Positions 17,524 to 26,597 of a stretch of 64,000 bases of DNA are shown here, one piece after another. Below the pieces are notes generated by a model, which worked only from the letters and a program-made list of their open reading frames with translations, was not told the origin of the DNA and ran no database searches. The position numbers and the translations under genes are program-made. The DNA lies in contig DATATM010000020.1 of NCBI GenBank assembly GCA_036268775.1, positions 62,001-126,000 on the forward strand, in the 5' to 3' direction. Each line of letters starts with the position of its first letter. Positions within the stretch are counted from its first letter, which is position 1. Source of the DNA: DASZIT01 sp036268775. GTDB taxonomy: Bacteria; Actinomycetota; Acidimicrobiia; Acidimicrobiales; RAAP-2.

Positions 17524-18867
17524 TCAGCTCGGGGACGACTGATGTTGGAGGGCCGGATCGGAGACGCCGGCGGTCGGTGCCTTGACCTGGGGATTTCGGC
17601 GTATCCGGGGAAAGCGCGAGCGAGGCCGGCTCCCTCGCTGGCCCCCGCTGCTGTGCCACGACACCTCCATCCGTGCCCCGCCCAGTGGCGCGGTGCCGAT
17701 CGACCAGTTGCCTCCGGTGGCCCGCACCACCGAATCGGCGATGGCCAAGCCCAGGCCGGTTCCACCCGGGGCGTCGATTCCCCGGTGGAAGCGGTCAAAG
17801 ACCAGCTCTCGTTGTTCCGGGGATATTCCCGGGCCGGAGTCGTCGACATCCAGGAAGATCCGGGCTCCGGTGGTGCGGACACCGACGGTCACCACACCCC
17901 GGTGATCGGCATACCGGCAGGCATTGTCGACCAGCACGCCGATCAACCGGTCGATCCAGGTCGGATCGGTGGTGAGGACCGCCGGCCCCCGGCCCTCGCG
18001 CTGAAAACCCAGCGTGACCTGGCGCGCGGTCGCCACCGCCTGAAACCGCTCGACGCAGGCCTCCGCCACCACCGCCACGTCCACCTCGGCGCTCGCCATG
18101 GCGTGGGGCCGATCCCCATCGAGCCGAGCCAGCCACAGCAGATCGTCCACGATGCTTCGGAGGCGTCTCCCTTCACCGCCAACTCGCTCGAGTACCCCCC
18201 GATAGGCGTCAATGTCGCGCGGACGGCTCAGCGCCAGGTCGACTTCGGCCTCGATCACGCTCAGCGGCGTTCGCAATTCGTGGGAGGCGTCGGCGGTGAA
18301 TTCGGTCTGCCGCCGACGGATCACCTCGAGGGGGGCCGAGGCCCGGAGCCCGATCGCCCACGCCCCCAGAAAGACGAGGACCAGGACCACGCCGGCCAGG
18401 ATCACTTCGGGGATGAGCAGGGTGTTCTGTACCCTCCGGATCTGTCCGATGCTGGCCCCGGCCACCAGCCAGCCGGTCCCCGACTTGGTGGCTTCAAACC
18501 GGAAGGAGGTCCCTCCGGTCTCGATGGTGGTGGCACCAGCCGTCCACTGCCGGGTCGGGAGCTGGGGTCCTCCCGGGGAGAGCGAGGTCGTGACTCCACT
18601 GGATGAGACCAGCCACACGAAGGCGGGCGCATCATCGACATCGTGATCATGTTCCACCGGCAGCGAGCCGGCCGCGGCGTTGTGCATGACCTCCTTTTGG
18701 GCATCGACCAGCCGCTCGGACAGTCGGACGTCGGCTTGGCTGGTCAGCCGCTGGACGACGAAGATGTTGAGCACCACCACCGCGATCAGGTAGCAGGCCA
18801 ACACGATGACCGCGGCGATGGCCGCCACCCTGGCGGCATGGAGACGGTGCCCGGCGTTGGATCTCAT
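17524..18867 (-). CDS. Sensor histidine kinase upstream of redox module B
   Basis: 447 residues; ATG 18867 overlaps the regulator stop (ATGA), and the open frame further upstream is not used. TM1 at about 13-35 and TM2 at about 155-177 enclose a sensor loop with VEHDHDVDD, a possible metal site. The kinase core shows DASHELRTPL, VLVDNACRYA, DDSGPGISPEQRELVFDRFHR and GGTGLGLAIADSV. No clear HAMP. Its location directly before module B suggests that it controls the redox genes. Confidence 0.9.
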   Translation of the reverse strand: MRSNAGHRLHAARVAAIAAVIVLACYLIAVVVLNIFVVQRLTSQADVRLSERLVDAQKEVMHNAAAGSLPVEHDHDVDDAPAFVWLVSSSGVTTSLSPGGPQLPTRQWTAGATTIETGGTSFRFEATKSGTGWLVAGASIGQIRRVQNTLLIPEVILAGVVLVLVFLGAWAIGLRASAPLEVIRRRQTEFTADASHELRTPLSVIEAEVDLALSRPRDIDAYRGVLERVGGEGRRLRSIVDDLLWLARLDGDRPHAMASAEVDVAVVAEACVERFQAVATARQVTLGFQREGRGPAVLTTDPTWIDRLIGVLVDNACRYADHRGVVTVGVRTTGARIFLDVDDSGPGISPEQRELVFDRFHRGIDAPGGTGLGLAIADSVVRATGGNWSIGTAPLGGARMEVSWHSSGGQRGSRPRSRFPRIRRNPQVKAPTAGVSDPALQHQSSPS

Positions 18868-19532
18868 GATCCGACCAAGCGGTACCCGGTGCCCCGAACG
18901 GTCTCGATGCGAGCCAGTCCTCCGGCGAGCTTGGCTCGAAGCCGGGCCACGTGCACATCGATGGTGTTCGATCCAACCGCGTCGGCCTCGTCGTCCCAGA
19001 TCTGCACGGCGATGTTCCGGCGGGTCACCACCGCCGGTGATCGTCGAAGGAGGAGATCGAGGAGGCCGAACTCGGTGGCGGTGAGGGTGACCGGGATGCC
19101 GCGGGTGGTTACCTCCCGGGTGGTCGGATCCAGTCGGAGATCCCCGCAGACGATCTCCGGAGCGATGGTGAGCGCCGGCCGTCGTTGCAAGGCCCGGAGT
19201 CGGGCCAGGAGTTCGGAGAATTCGAACGGCTTCACCAGGTAGTCGTCGGCTCCGAGGTTGAGCCCGGTGACGCGGTCCTCGGTTGCATCCCGGGCCGTCA
19301 GCATCAGCACCGGGGTCCGGTCGCCCTGTCGCCGCATGTCGCCGACGATCTCGATGCCGGTCCGGAGGGGCATCCGCCAATCCAGAATGACGACTTCGTA
19401 GTCGTAGGCACGGAGGTAAGCGACCGCCTGGTCGCCATCCGGCACCGCGTCGACCACGTAACCGTCCTCCCGCAATCCCCGCTCCAGCACGGAGCGGAGG
19501 GCATTGTCATCTTCAGCCACCAGCACCCTCAC
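18864..19532 (-). CDS. OmpR-family response regulator upstream of redox module B
   Basis: 222 residues, GTG start. Receiver: AEDDN near the N-terminus, VILDWRMPL with the phospho-accepting Asp, LTARD and LVKPF. Winged helix: LTATEFGLLDLLLRRSP and NTIDVHVARLRAKL. First gene of the probable operon ending at 12832. It is the natural candidate to regulate module B and perhaps module A. Confidence 0.92.
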   Translation of the reverse strand: MRVLVAEDDNALRSVLERGLREDGYVVDAVPDGDQAVAYLRAYDYEVVILDWRMPLRTGIEIVGDMRRQGDRTPVLMLTARDATEDRVTGLNLGADDYLVKPFEFSELLARLRALQRRPALTIAPEIVCGDLRLDPTTREVTTRGIPVTLTATEFGLLDLLLRRSPAVVTRRNIAVQIWDDEADAVGSNTIDVHVARLRAKLAGGLARIETVRGTGYRLVGS

Positions 19533-19586
19533 GGCAGGTCAATGTATCCGCCGCACCTGACGATTGGATGACGGCGCCAGCCGCGA

Positions 19587-19613
19587 CCCCTGCCGGCTTG
19601 GAGCCGGCAAGGG
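19587..19613 (-). terminator. Strong hairpin after the methyltransferase gene
   Basis: GCCGGCT and AGCCGGC flank a TGG loop, with further pairing outside (CCC with GGG), 43 bases past the methyltransferase stop. No T-tract follows, so it is a probable stem-only terminator separating this gene from the regulator at 19532. Confidence 0.45.
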
Positions 19614-19655
19614 CTTCCGACCAGGGTGGATCCGCCCGTGGCCGGGTCGCTGGGT

Positions 19656-20660
19656 TTACCGGCGACGGCCTTTGAGGGCTCCGCGGATCCCCTCGATGTT
19701 GCGACGCTTGAGGAGGAGCAACTTCCGCTCCTGCTCGCTCACCTCCATGGTGATGGCGGGCGGAGGAGTTTGATCCACCGCCTCCGACACCGGCGCGGGG
19801 ACCGTGCCTTTCTCCTGCCCACCGGCACGGGCCCGGGCGATCGAGGCAAGTTGCCGCCGCAGCATGGCGGAACGGTCGGCTGACGGCTCCAGCAATCGCA
19901 AGCTGGCGTGAAATTCGAGCGTATCGACCTCGGTCGGGAAGAACCGGGCCAACTCGAAGTCAACCAGATCCAGCCGCGAGAGCTTCTCCAGCAGAGTCAG
20001 GAACGAATCCGGGGTGAAGGCGTGGCAGTGGACGTCGACGAACTCGTCGGAGGCGTCCATCCGGCGACAGGCCTCCAAGGCGGCTACGTCCGGGTCGTCG
20101 CAGTCGGTCCGCACCACCCCGGTGTAGTCGGCTCCTTCGGTCCAGACCGCATGGGTGTCGACCACCCCGTTAATGGCTCTGGAGGTGAAGTCGTACACCT
20201 GTCGGTAGCTCGGCCGCATCAGCTGGCGCAGATAGGCATCCACGATTTCGCTGATGTCCGAAGGGGCCCGATTGATATCGAAGCAGTAGCGCTTGTCGGG
20301 GATGACGAGGGACAGGATGGCGCCGGGCCGGAGGATAAGGGCGATATCGGCCATCCAGCCGACCGGATCGGGAATGTGCTCGATGAGGTGAGAAGCAATG
20401 ACGTAGTCGAAGGGAGCATCTTGGGCGACCGCCTCGGAGATCCGCTTCCCCTCGCCGATGACGTAGTCGACATCCACGATGTGGTCGAGCCGATCTTGCA
20501 TCTCGGCGTTGGTGGCGTATTTCCTCTTCAGTTCCTCCGCGCTGGCGTGATCAAGGTAGCGAACCGGGCCGTCGTCCTTGCTCACCCGGGGGGAGGCCAG
20601 GGGTCCGATCTCCAGCCCGCGCATGGTGGCCACGTCAATGGCGGCCAGGTCACGTCTCAT
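19656..20660 (-). CDS. SAM-dependent methyltransferase-like protein (copy 1)
   Basis: 334 residues from ATG 20660; TTG 20669 is an alternative. RGLEIGPLASPRV is the glycine-rich SAM motif, followed by YLDHASAEELKRKYA, FDYVIASHLIEHIPDPVGWM (motif post-II) and LSLVIPDKRYCFD. The C-terminal 60 residues are a charged tail ending in LLLLKRRNIEGIRG. A paralogue at 36740-37765 shares the whole layout. Relatives often lie in surface-polysaccharide loci, which suggests methylation of a sugar, but no glycosyltransferase is nearby. Confidence 0.75.
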   Translation of the reverse strand: MRRDLAAIDVATMRGLEIGPLASPRVSKDDGPVRYLDHASAEELKRKYATNAEMQDRLDHIVDVDYVIGEGKRISEAVAQDAPFDYVIASHLIEHIPDPVGWMADIALILRPGAILSLVIPDKRYCFDINRAPSDISEIVDAYLRQLMRPSYRQVYDFTSRAINGVVDTHAVWTEGADYTGVVRTDCDDPDVAALEACRRMDASDEFVDVHCHAFTPDSFLTLLEKLSRLDLVDFELARFFPTEVDTLEFHASLRLLEPSADRSAMLRRQLASIARARAGGQEKGTVPAPVSEAVDQTPPPAITMEVSEQERKLLLLKRRNIEGIRGALKGRRR

Positions 20661-20823
20661 CGCGGACAATGTACGTCACCAGCCTGGTCCCTCGGGCGCA
20701 TCGACGGCAGGATCGGCCATCCGCCCGAGATGGGGAAGACACTGATTCCTGGCCGCCGGCCGGCGGGGACCGAGTCCTTCCCCGGGTGGGGCGCAGGTCC
20801 TGGCGGTCGAGGGCCGGCCGGGC

Positions 20824-21918
20824 TCAGTGGAGGAAATTCCAGATCAGGCTGGAGGCCGACGGCGTGCCCCCGTCGCCCTGCGGCCAGCGGTGGCCACCGC
20901 CGGCATACAAGGTGTACTGGACGCGGGCTTGGTCCTGGCACGCCGACCAGACCGTGTTGATGGCGGTGCCGACGGTGGTGACGGTCGGGTTGCCGACACA
21001 GCCGTCGACCTGGCGCCACTGGGCGACGATATCGCCGACCCTGGGTTCGTCGATGCCTCGCACCTCTTGGATGGGTTGGGGGGCGGCGATGCTGAGGTAC
21101 GGGTCGTTCTGGTAGGCGACGATGGCGATGGAGACAGGCCGGGACGGTTCGCAGGCAGGAACCGGCACCGCTTCCACCGCGGCAACGCCGGCAAAGAGAC
21201 CCGGGCTGGCACAGGCCATGCGGTAGGCCATCCGGCCCCCGTTGCTGAAGCCGGCCAGATAGACGTCGTGCGCCGAGGTGCCGGGCACGCTGGCCAGCAC
21301 GTCATGGACAACGGTGGTCAGGAACGACACGTCGTCGATCCCCGCGGTGCGGGCCACTCCACAACACTCGCCGGCGTTCCAGGACTGGCCGAACCCGGCC
21401 GGGAACACCACCACCGCCTTTCCGACCGTTGACAGGAATCCGGTGATCCGGGCGACCCCCGCCGGGGTCATCCCGTGACCGTGCAACACCAGCAATACCG
21501 GAAGGGTTCCAGGTCCGGTGATGGTGGGACGGGTGACCACATAGTCCCGTAGGAGCACGCCGGATTGCACCTGCTCCACCGTGGAGGTCCAGCCGGCGGG
21601 GACCGGAACCCCGACCGACGGACCCAGGCCGGGAAGGTCGGGCTGGGCCACCCGATCGGGCGCTCGCGACGAATCCGTCGGATCCGGCACCGTGGGGGTG
21701 GGAGTCGGGAGCGGCCCGATGGCCGCCGAGGTGATGCCATGTCCGAGTCCCTTGGCCGCAATCTGGGCGGTGCGGATCCCGGTGAGCACGTGCACGTTCG
21801 CCTGCGAGATTCCCGGCGAGGCCAACACCCCGAGCACCGCCACGGAGACGAAGCTGGCCGCGGCGGCAAACCGGCTCAGCCGAAAACCAGGTCGGTCCCG
21901 GCGCGAGAGTGATCGCAT
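20824..21918 (-). CDS. Secreted esterase of the polyhydroxybutyrate depolymerase / LpqC family
   Basis: 364 residues, preceded by GGAG. Signal peptide or anchor at about 16-35. The hydrolase core has LLVLHGHGMTP (oxyanion), GFSNGGRMAYRMAC (catalytic Ser) and a C-terminal GGHRWP with the likely catalytic His. The usual acidic position reads YQNDPYLS in place of HGTADP. Substrate could be a polyester, feruloyl ester or similar. It ends a minus-strand run that includes the ComA homologue, with a 50-base gap to the phosphatase gene. Confidence 0.8.
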   Translation of the reverse strand: MRSLSRRDRPGFRLSRFAAAASFVSVAVLGVLASPGISQANVHVLTGIRTAQIAAKGLGHGITSAAIGPLPTPTPTVPDPTDSSRAPDRVAQPDLPGLGPSVGVPVPAGWTSTVEQVQSGVLLRDYVVTRPTITGPGTLPVLLVLHGHGMTPAGVARITGFLSTVGKAVVVFPAGFGQSWNAGECCGVARTAGIDDVSFLTTVVHDVLASVPGTSAHDVYLAGFSNGGRMAYRMACASPGLFAGVAAVEAVPVPACEPSRPVSIAIVAYQNDPYLSIAAPQPIQEVRGIDEPRVGDIVAQWRQVDGCVGNPTVTTVGTAINTVWSACQDQARVQYTLYAGGGHRWPQGDGGTPSASSLIWNFLH

Positions 21919-21968
21919 TCGTGCTCCGTGGCTTGAGGCTGGGCGGACCTGGCTGATCCGCCGGGCAA

Positions 21969-22598
21969 CTATAGGGTGCCGGGCACCTCGTCCGCGGTCG
22001 GGCTGCCCCAGGGATGGCCGTCTTCGGTGTAGATGACGAACTCCCCGTTGCCCAGGTGGAGCGCATTCGAGCCGTTCTGGATGAGACCGTCGAGGGCCAG
22101 GAAGGCGATGGCCGATTGGAGGACGAGGCCGTGGGAAATGACCACCACCAGTCCCGGTTGGCCACCCATCGCCGCCGCGATCGCCGAGGCGGCCCTCCGC
22201 CCCGCCTCATCCTCGGTCTCTCCGCCCCCCCGACGGACCGGTTGCCCCGAGCTCCAGGCCTGGTACTCGTCCGGGAATCGAGCCGCCACCTCTTCCCGGT
22301 TCAGGCCCTCCCAACCGCCGAGGTACACCTCTCGCAAATCGGGGTCGATGGCTACCGGTGCCCCCGCCGCCTCCGCCAGTGGTTCGGCCGTCGAGCGGGC
22401 GCGTTGGAGGTCACTGGAGATCACCAGAGCGGGTCGGAGGGGGGTCAGCTGAGCCGCGAGTCGGAGGGCTTGTTGCCGACCGGTGGGATCGAGCGGCGGG
22501 TCCGAATGACCCTGGAATCGCCCTTCGGCATTCCAGGCCGTGCGTCCGTGCCGGGCCAGCACCAGTCCTAGGCCGGTGGCAGGACCGGCTGCCGTCAA
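21969..22598 (-). CDS. Histidine phosphatase family protein
   Basis: 209 residues from TTG 22598 overlapping the VOC stop (TTGA); GTG 22562, just before the first strand, is an alternative. VLARHGRTAWNAEGR is the RHG phospho-acceptor motif. SDLQRARSTAE, LREVYLGGWEG and VVISHGLVLQ complete the phosphoglycerate-mutase-like active site. Substrate unknown. Its coupling to the ComA homologue and VOC genes raises the possibility that it removes phosphate from phosphosulfolactate, replacing ComB. Confidence 0.85.
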   Translation of the reverse strand: MTAAGPATGLGLVLARHGRTAWNAEGRFQGHSDPPLDPTGRQQALRLAAQLTPLRPALVISSDLQRARSTAEPLAEAAGAPVAIDPDLREVYLGGWEGLNREEVAARFPDEYQAWSSGQPVRRGGGETEDEAGRRAASAIAAAMGGQPGLVVVISHGLVLQSAIAFLALDGLIQNGSNALHLGNGEFVIYTEDGHPWGSPTADEVPGTL

Positions 22599-22996
22599 TA
22601 GATCATCCGCGGGTCCCGGTACCACTTGAACTCGATGAGGTTGTTGGACGGATCGCGGAGGACCATCGTCAAGTGTTCCTCCGCCTGGCCTTCGAAGCGG
22701 GACTGGCAGGGCCGGTAGAAGGGGATGCCCCGGGATTCGATGAGCCGGAGGAGGTCGTCGAACTCCTCCCGGCGCCGGAAGGTCGCCCCGAAGTGGCGCG
22801 GGTAGAACTCCAGTGGCTCCTGATCCCAGGCCTCGGAGCGATGGCATACCACCTGGTCTCCGAAGAAGTCCAGGGTGATCCGATCGTCGTACCGCCGGGC
22901 CAGGTGGCACCCGAGCCGGTTGACATAGAACTCCTGGGTCTCGTCGAGGTCCCGGGCCGGGATGGCTAGATGGAAGGCGCTCTCGGGATCACGCAT
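22595..22996 (-). CDS. VOC-family (glyoxalase-like) protein
   Basis: 133 residues from ATG 22996. FHLAIPARDLDETQEFYVNRLG opens the first beta-alpha-beta unit, and LTMVLRDPSNNLIEFKWY closes the second; the metal-ligand His and Glu are in place. ATG follows the ComA homologue by only 11 bases. Members with this sequence style are usually annotated as dioxygenases or lyases without proven substrate. Confidence 0.8.
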   Translation of the reverse strand: MRDPESAFHLAIPARDLDETQEFYVNRLGCHLARRYDDRITLDFFGDQVVCHRSEAWDQEPLEFYPRHFGATFRRREEFDDLLRLIESRGIPFYRPCQSRFEGQAEEHLTMVLRDPSNNLIEFKWYRDPRMIY

Positions 22997-23007
22997 GAAC
23001 GAGCGGA

Positions 23008-23790
23008 TCAGGCATGAATGATCTGAGACTCGAAGTAGGGGAGGGTGTCGGCACGCAGGCCCAACCGGAGGGTCTCCACCCCGATCACGTCGGCTACCCC
23101 CACGTTCCCGAGGTTGACATTCGTTCCCACCCGGCGCACGAATTCCGCCTGCAGCTCCTTGGTGGGCGCTTCGAACAGCAACTGGTCGACATCGACGGTG
23201 CCGGACAGGATGTGCTCCAGCAGGTCGACCCGAAGTTCGCCGTCGGCGGTACAGAGTCCGCTCCGGCCGCTCTCCCGGGTCTCGGTCACCACGATCTCGG
23301 CGCCGGCGCCGAGATCCTCTTCGATGCTCTCGACCCATTGCTCCGGCGACAGCAGCTGGTTCCGCACCGGGTCCTTGAAGCCGACCTCGCTGAAGACCCG
23401 GAAGCTGCCCACGCACTTGCGGATGTAGGCGGCCTTCTCGGTGTTGGTCAGCGAGATGGTGCCGTTGGAGATCTCCACCGTGTCAGCACCCCACTGTTCG
23501 CACCACTTCACGAACCCGTCGAAGGAGTTCTGCACCACGAACTTCTCGAAGAGGGTCCCGCCGAAGTAGAAGCGGATCCCGATATCGCGCAGGCAGGCGA
23601 TCTTGCGCCCGAGATCGGCGGTCACCAGCGAGGTGCCCCATCCGAACTTCACCACGTCGATATGGGTGGCGGCGCTGTTCATGGCGTCCTCGAAGTAGGC
23701 GGTGGGCAGACCGGTGTCCATGACCATCGTGAGGCCCCGATCGCGGGGCTTCACCGTGCGATAAGGCAGGGCAAGCAGGTCGTGGGGCAT
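23008..23790 (-). CDS. Phosphosulfolactate synthase (ComA) family protein
   Basis: 260 residues from ATG 23790, with AAAGGA upstream. LPYRTVKPRDRGLTMVMDTG is the family N-terminus. HIDVVKFGWGTS, FYFGGTLFEKF, DTVEISNGTISL and a FSEVGFKD strand follow the TIM-barrel order of (2R)-phospho-3-sulfolactate synthase, which adds sulfite to phosphoenolpyruvate in coenzyme M synthesis. Homologues also occur in bacteria and plants without coenzyme M, so the reaction here is not certain. It sits between an acyltransferase/ligase fusion and a VOC/phosphatase pair on the same strand. Confidence 0.8.
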   Translation of the reverse strand: MPHDLLALPYRTVKPRDRGLTMVMDTGLPTAYFEDAMNSAATHIDVVKFGWGTSLVTADLGRKIACLRDIGIRFYFGGTLFEKFVVQNSFDGFVKWCEQWGADTVEISNGTISLTNTEKAAYIRKCVGSFRVFSEVGFKDPVRNQLLSPEQWVESIEEDLGAGAEIVVTETRESGRSGLCTADGELRVDLLEHILSGTVDVDQLLFEAPTKELQAEFVRRVGTNVNLGNVGVADVIGVETLRLGLRADTLPYFESQIIHA

Positions 23791-23843
23791 GGTGATTCCT
23801 TTCATGGGGTTTGAAGAGGACGAGAAATTGTCGTCGGTGGCGG

Positions 23844-26555
23844 TCATGTTGACGCCGCCTCCTGCGGGACACGGCGGAGATCGGCCCGCCGGACCTTGCC
23901 GGTGGGGCCGACCGGGAGGCTGGCCATCAGGACGAACTCGGCCGGCTGCTTGTGGCGCCCGAGGAACTGCTCGCACCGGGCCTCCAGCCGGGCCGGGAGA
24001 TCCCAGGCGTCGTCCAGCTCGCCGGCTGGGACCACGAAGGCAACCGGCTCTTCGCCGTAGATCGGGTGCGGACGGCCGACCACGCTGGCGGCCATGACCC
24101 CCGGCTCCCGGAGAAGGACTTCTTCGATCTCCCGGGGATGGATCTTCTCGCCACTGCGATTGATGACGTCGTCGGCCCGACCGTCGAGATAGAGGTAGCC
24201 CTCTTCGTCGAAGTGTCCGAGGTCGCCGGTGGTCAGCCAGCCGCCGGCGTCGACCGCCGAGCGGGCCGGAACCCGGTCGTCGGCCGGGGACCAGTACTCC
24301 TCCACCACGCTCTCCCCCTGGATGCCCACCATGCCGACGGTGCCGGCCGGTACGGGTCGGCCGTCACTTCCCGCCACCCGGACCGACAGGCCGGCAGGGA
24401 GGCCCACCGATCCAGGCCGACGGGCGCCGATGGGGTTGGCGGTGATCTGGCTGGCGGCCTCGGTCATCCCGTAGGTCTCCACCACCGGGATACCGGTCCG
24501 CTGCTCGAAGCGCTCGAGGGTGATGACGGCCAGAGGCGCCGAAGCGCTGCGGGCGAGTCGGACGCCGGTCATCGAAGTGGCGGGAGGCGGGGTGGCCGGG
24601 TCGGCCAGAATGGAGATGATCCCCGGCACCGCGTTGAGCCAGGTCACCCCTTGCTCCGCTACCGTGGTCCAGTAGGTCCGGGCCGAGAATCGGCGGTCGA
24701 CCACCAACCGGGCACCGGCCTGGAGGGAGGCCAGGACGCCGACCACCAGGGCGTTGATGTGGAACAGGGGCAGTGGGCTGTAACCGCGTTCCTCGGTGTT
24801 GAGCCCGAGGTGGACAACGACCTGGCGGGCGGTGGCCACCAAGTTCGCCTCGGTGAGCGGGATCGTCTTGGCAGCGCCGGTGGTTCCGGAGCTGGCCATG
24901 ATCAACGCCGCCCGGCCGCCGCTCGGACGCTTGCCCCGATACCGGGCGACCAGCTGTACCGGCCCCGGCCTTCCGGTTCGCCACAGATCACAGCCGGCGA
25001 TGGTGGCGGCCGCCGCCGCCTCCGGACAATCGGTGATCAGCGCGGAGATGCCGAGAGTGGCCAGGCGGTCGGCGTACTCGGCGGCAGTGGCGTTGGGGTC
25101 GAGCGGGGCGATGGTGACCCCGCTGGCCAAGGCACCCAGATAGGCACTGATCATGTCCAGTGGGTCGGCCACCGCCAGACCCACCCGGGCATCGCCGAAG
25201 GTATCGGCGGTCTCCTGCCAGGCCGTGGCGATGCGGTCCAGGTCCCCGGCGGTCAGAGCCCGGCCGGTGGCCCCTTCCACATACAGGAGTTGATGGGGGT
25301 CCCGGGTCACCGCCGCGGTGATGAGGGAGGCGGTGGTCGTCGGCACCAGGGATGTCACCGCCGCCGGAATCGCCTCGGTCGCCACCGCGGTCACCGGTAC
25401 CGGTCGGCGGCCACGGCGCCGGCCCCCGAGGGGGAAGGCCAGGGGTGAGCGGTTGACCGCGTAGGCGAGGGCGGTGGCTCCGACCACGGTGAGGAGGTAG
25501 GCCAGCGCGGTGATGAGGGGGCCGGGGAGCCAGTTCTCGCCACCGCCGAACCCGTGATCGGTGAGGAGCTTGAGGACGAGAGGGTGGGCGAGGTAGACCC
25601 CGAAGGAGATCTCCGACCCCACCGCCACCAGCCGGAGTCCCCGACGCTGGCCCGACGCCCACCGGTTGCCGATCATGTAGATCACGATCACCGCCGCCAG
25701 GCAGGAAGCCAGCATCGCCGGTTGGAGGACGCCGCCCGCCTGGTAATTCGGCATGATCGACAGTTGGGCAACGTAGGCACCGATCGCCACCGCCGAGGAG
25801 ACACCGGCAATGGCCAGCAACTTCCGCTGGTGACGGTCGACGTAGGCCTGGATCCGCTGGTAGTGCACTGCCGCGTAGGCCCCGGCCAGCACGTACATGG
25901 CGTAGGTGGGGAGGAGTTCGTAGGCCCGGGTGTCGAACCAGATCATGGTGGGGGAGGCGGAGTGGACGTACTGGAGAACGGCCATCCAGCCCAGGTTGGC
26001 CACCGTCACCACCGCCAGTATCCCCACGGCATGGTCGGCGGTCCGTCGCACGAACTTCAACAACAGGGGGAACACCAGGTACAGCTGCATGGTGACCAGC
26101 AGGAAGTAGAGGTGGTACTCGGCGGTGCCGGTCACCAGGTCGTAACCGAAGTGGCTCCATGACCACCCGTGGGAGGTCGGATTCCGAACCAGCTCGTAGA
26201 TGGCGCTCCAGGCCAGGTACGGAACCAGCACCAGCGTGAACCGCTTCCGCCAGAATGGTCGGGCCGGGAGCGGGCGATTGGCGGCCGCATAGACCAGGAC
26301 GAAGGCGGTCAGCGAGAAGAAGATCTCCCGGCCGAACTGCAGCACCATCAGGGTCCCGTTGGCCCCGGTGGTCAGGGCAATCCCGGTGTTGCCGATGGTG
26401 TGCACGCCGATCACCGCGGCAAACGTCAACAGCCGGAGGATGTCGACCTGCCAGAGATGGCCGTCGGAGTGCTGGCCGGGCCGACTGGCATCCCGCGGAA
26501 CCACCTGAGCGATACCTGGGATCGACCCAGGAATACAGTCAGGGGCGGGGGCCAT
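23844..26555 (-). CDS. Fusion of an integral-membrane acyltransferase-3 domain and an AMP-dependent ligase
   Basis: 903 residues. The first 375 form a multi-helix acyltransferase-3 domain (VDILRLLTFAAVIGVH supplies the conserved His; later LYLVFPLLLKFV and SFGVYLAHPLVL). Residues about 420-900 are an acyl-adenylate/CoA ligase: ASSGTTGAAKTIPLT (P-loop), YGMTEAASQITAN, TTGDLGHFDEEGYLYLDGR and a C-terminal GPTGKVRRADL carrying the catalytic Lys. One protein could therefore activate an acid and transfer it to a membrane acceptor. Both halves look complete. No carrier-protein domain is visible between them. Acceptor and acid are unknown. Confidence 0.85.
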   Translation of the reverse strand: MAPAPDCIPGSIPGIAQVVPRDASRPGQHSDGHLWQVDILRLLTFAAVIGVHTIGNTGIALTTGANGTLMVLQFGREIFFSLTAFVLVYAAANRPLPARPFWRKRFTLVLVPYLAWSAIYELVRNPTSHGWSWSHFGYDLVTGTAEYHLYFLLVTMQLYLVFPLLLKFVRRTADHAVGILAVVTVANLGWMAVLQYVHSASPTMIWFDTRAYELLPTYAMYVLAGAYAAVHYQRIQAYVDRHQRKLLAIAGVSSAVAIGAYVAQLSIMPNYQAGGVLQPAMLASCLAAVIVIYMIGNRWASGQRRGLRLVAVGSEISFGVYLAHPLVLKLLTDHGFGGGENWLPGPLITALAYLLTVVGATALAYAVNRSPLAFPLGGRRRGRRPVPVTAVATEAIPAAVTSLVPTTTASLITAAVTRDPHQLLYVEGATGRALTAGDLDRIATAWQETADTFGDARVGLAVADPLDMISAYLGALASGVTIAPLDPNATAAEYADRLATLGISALITDCPEAAAAATIAGCDLWRTGRPGPVQLVARYRGKRPSGGRAALIMASSGTTGAAKTIPLTEANLVATARQVVVHLGLNTEERGYSPLPLFHINALVVGVLASLQAGARLVVDRRFSARTYWTTVAEQGVTWLNAVPGIISILADPATPPPATSMTGVRLARSASAPLAVITLERFEQRTGIPVVETYGMTEAASQITANPIGARRPGSVGLPAGLSVRVAGSDGRPVPAGTVGMVGIQGESVVEEYWSPADDRVPARSAVDAGGWLTTGDLGHFDEEGYLYLDGRADDVINRSGEKIHPREIEEVLLREPGVMAASVVGRPHPIYGEEPVAFVVPAGELDDAWDLPARLEARCEQFLGRHKQPAEFVLMASLPVGPTGKVRRADLRRVPQEAAST

Positions 26556-26597
26556 GGTCCATTTCTACTGTCCTAGGCTGGGGTTTAGCTGAGAGCC

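Noticed and set aside
18868..19380. Apparent N-terminal extension of the histidine kinase into the response-regulator gene
   Set aside because: The extension overlaps the regulator gene in another frame and has no domain; ATG 18867 with a four-base overlap is the normal arrangement.
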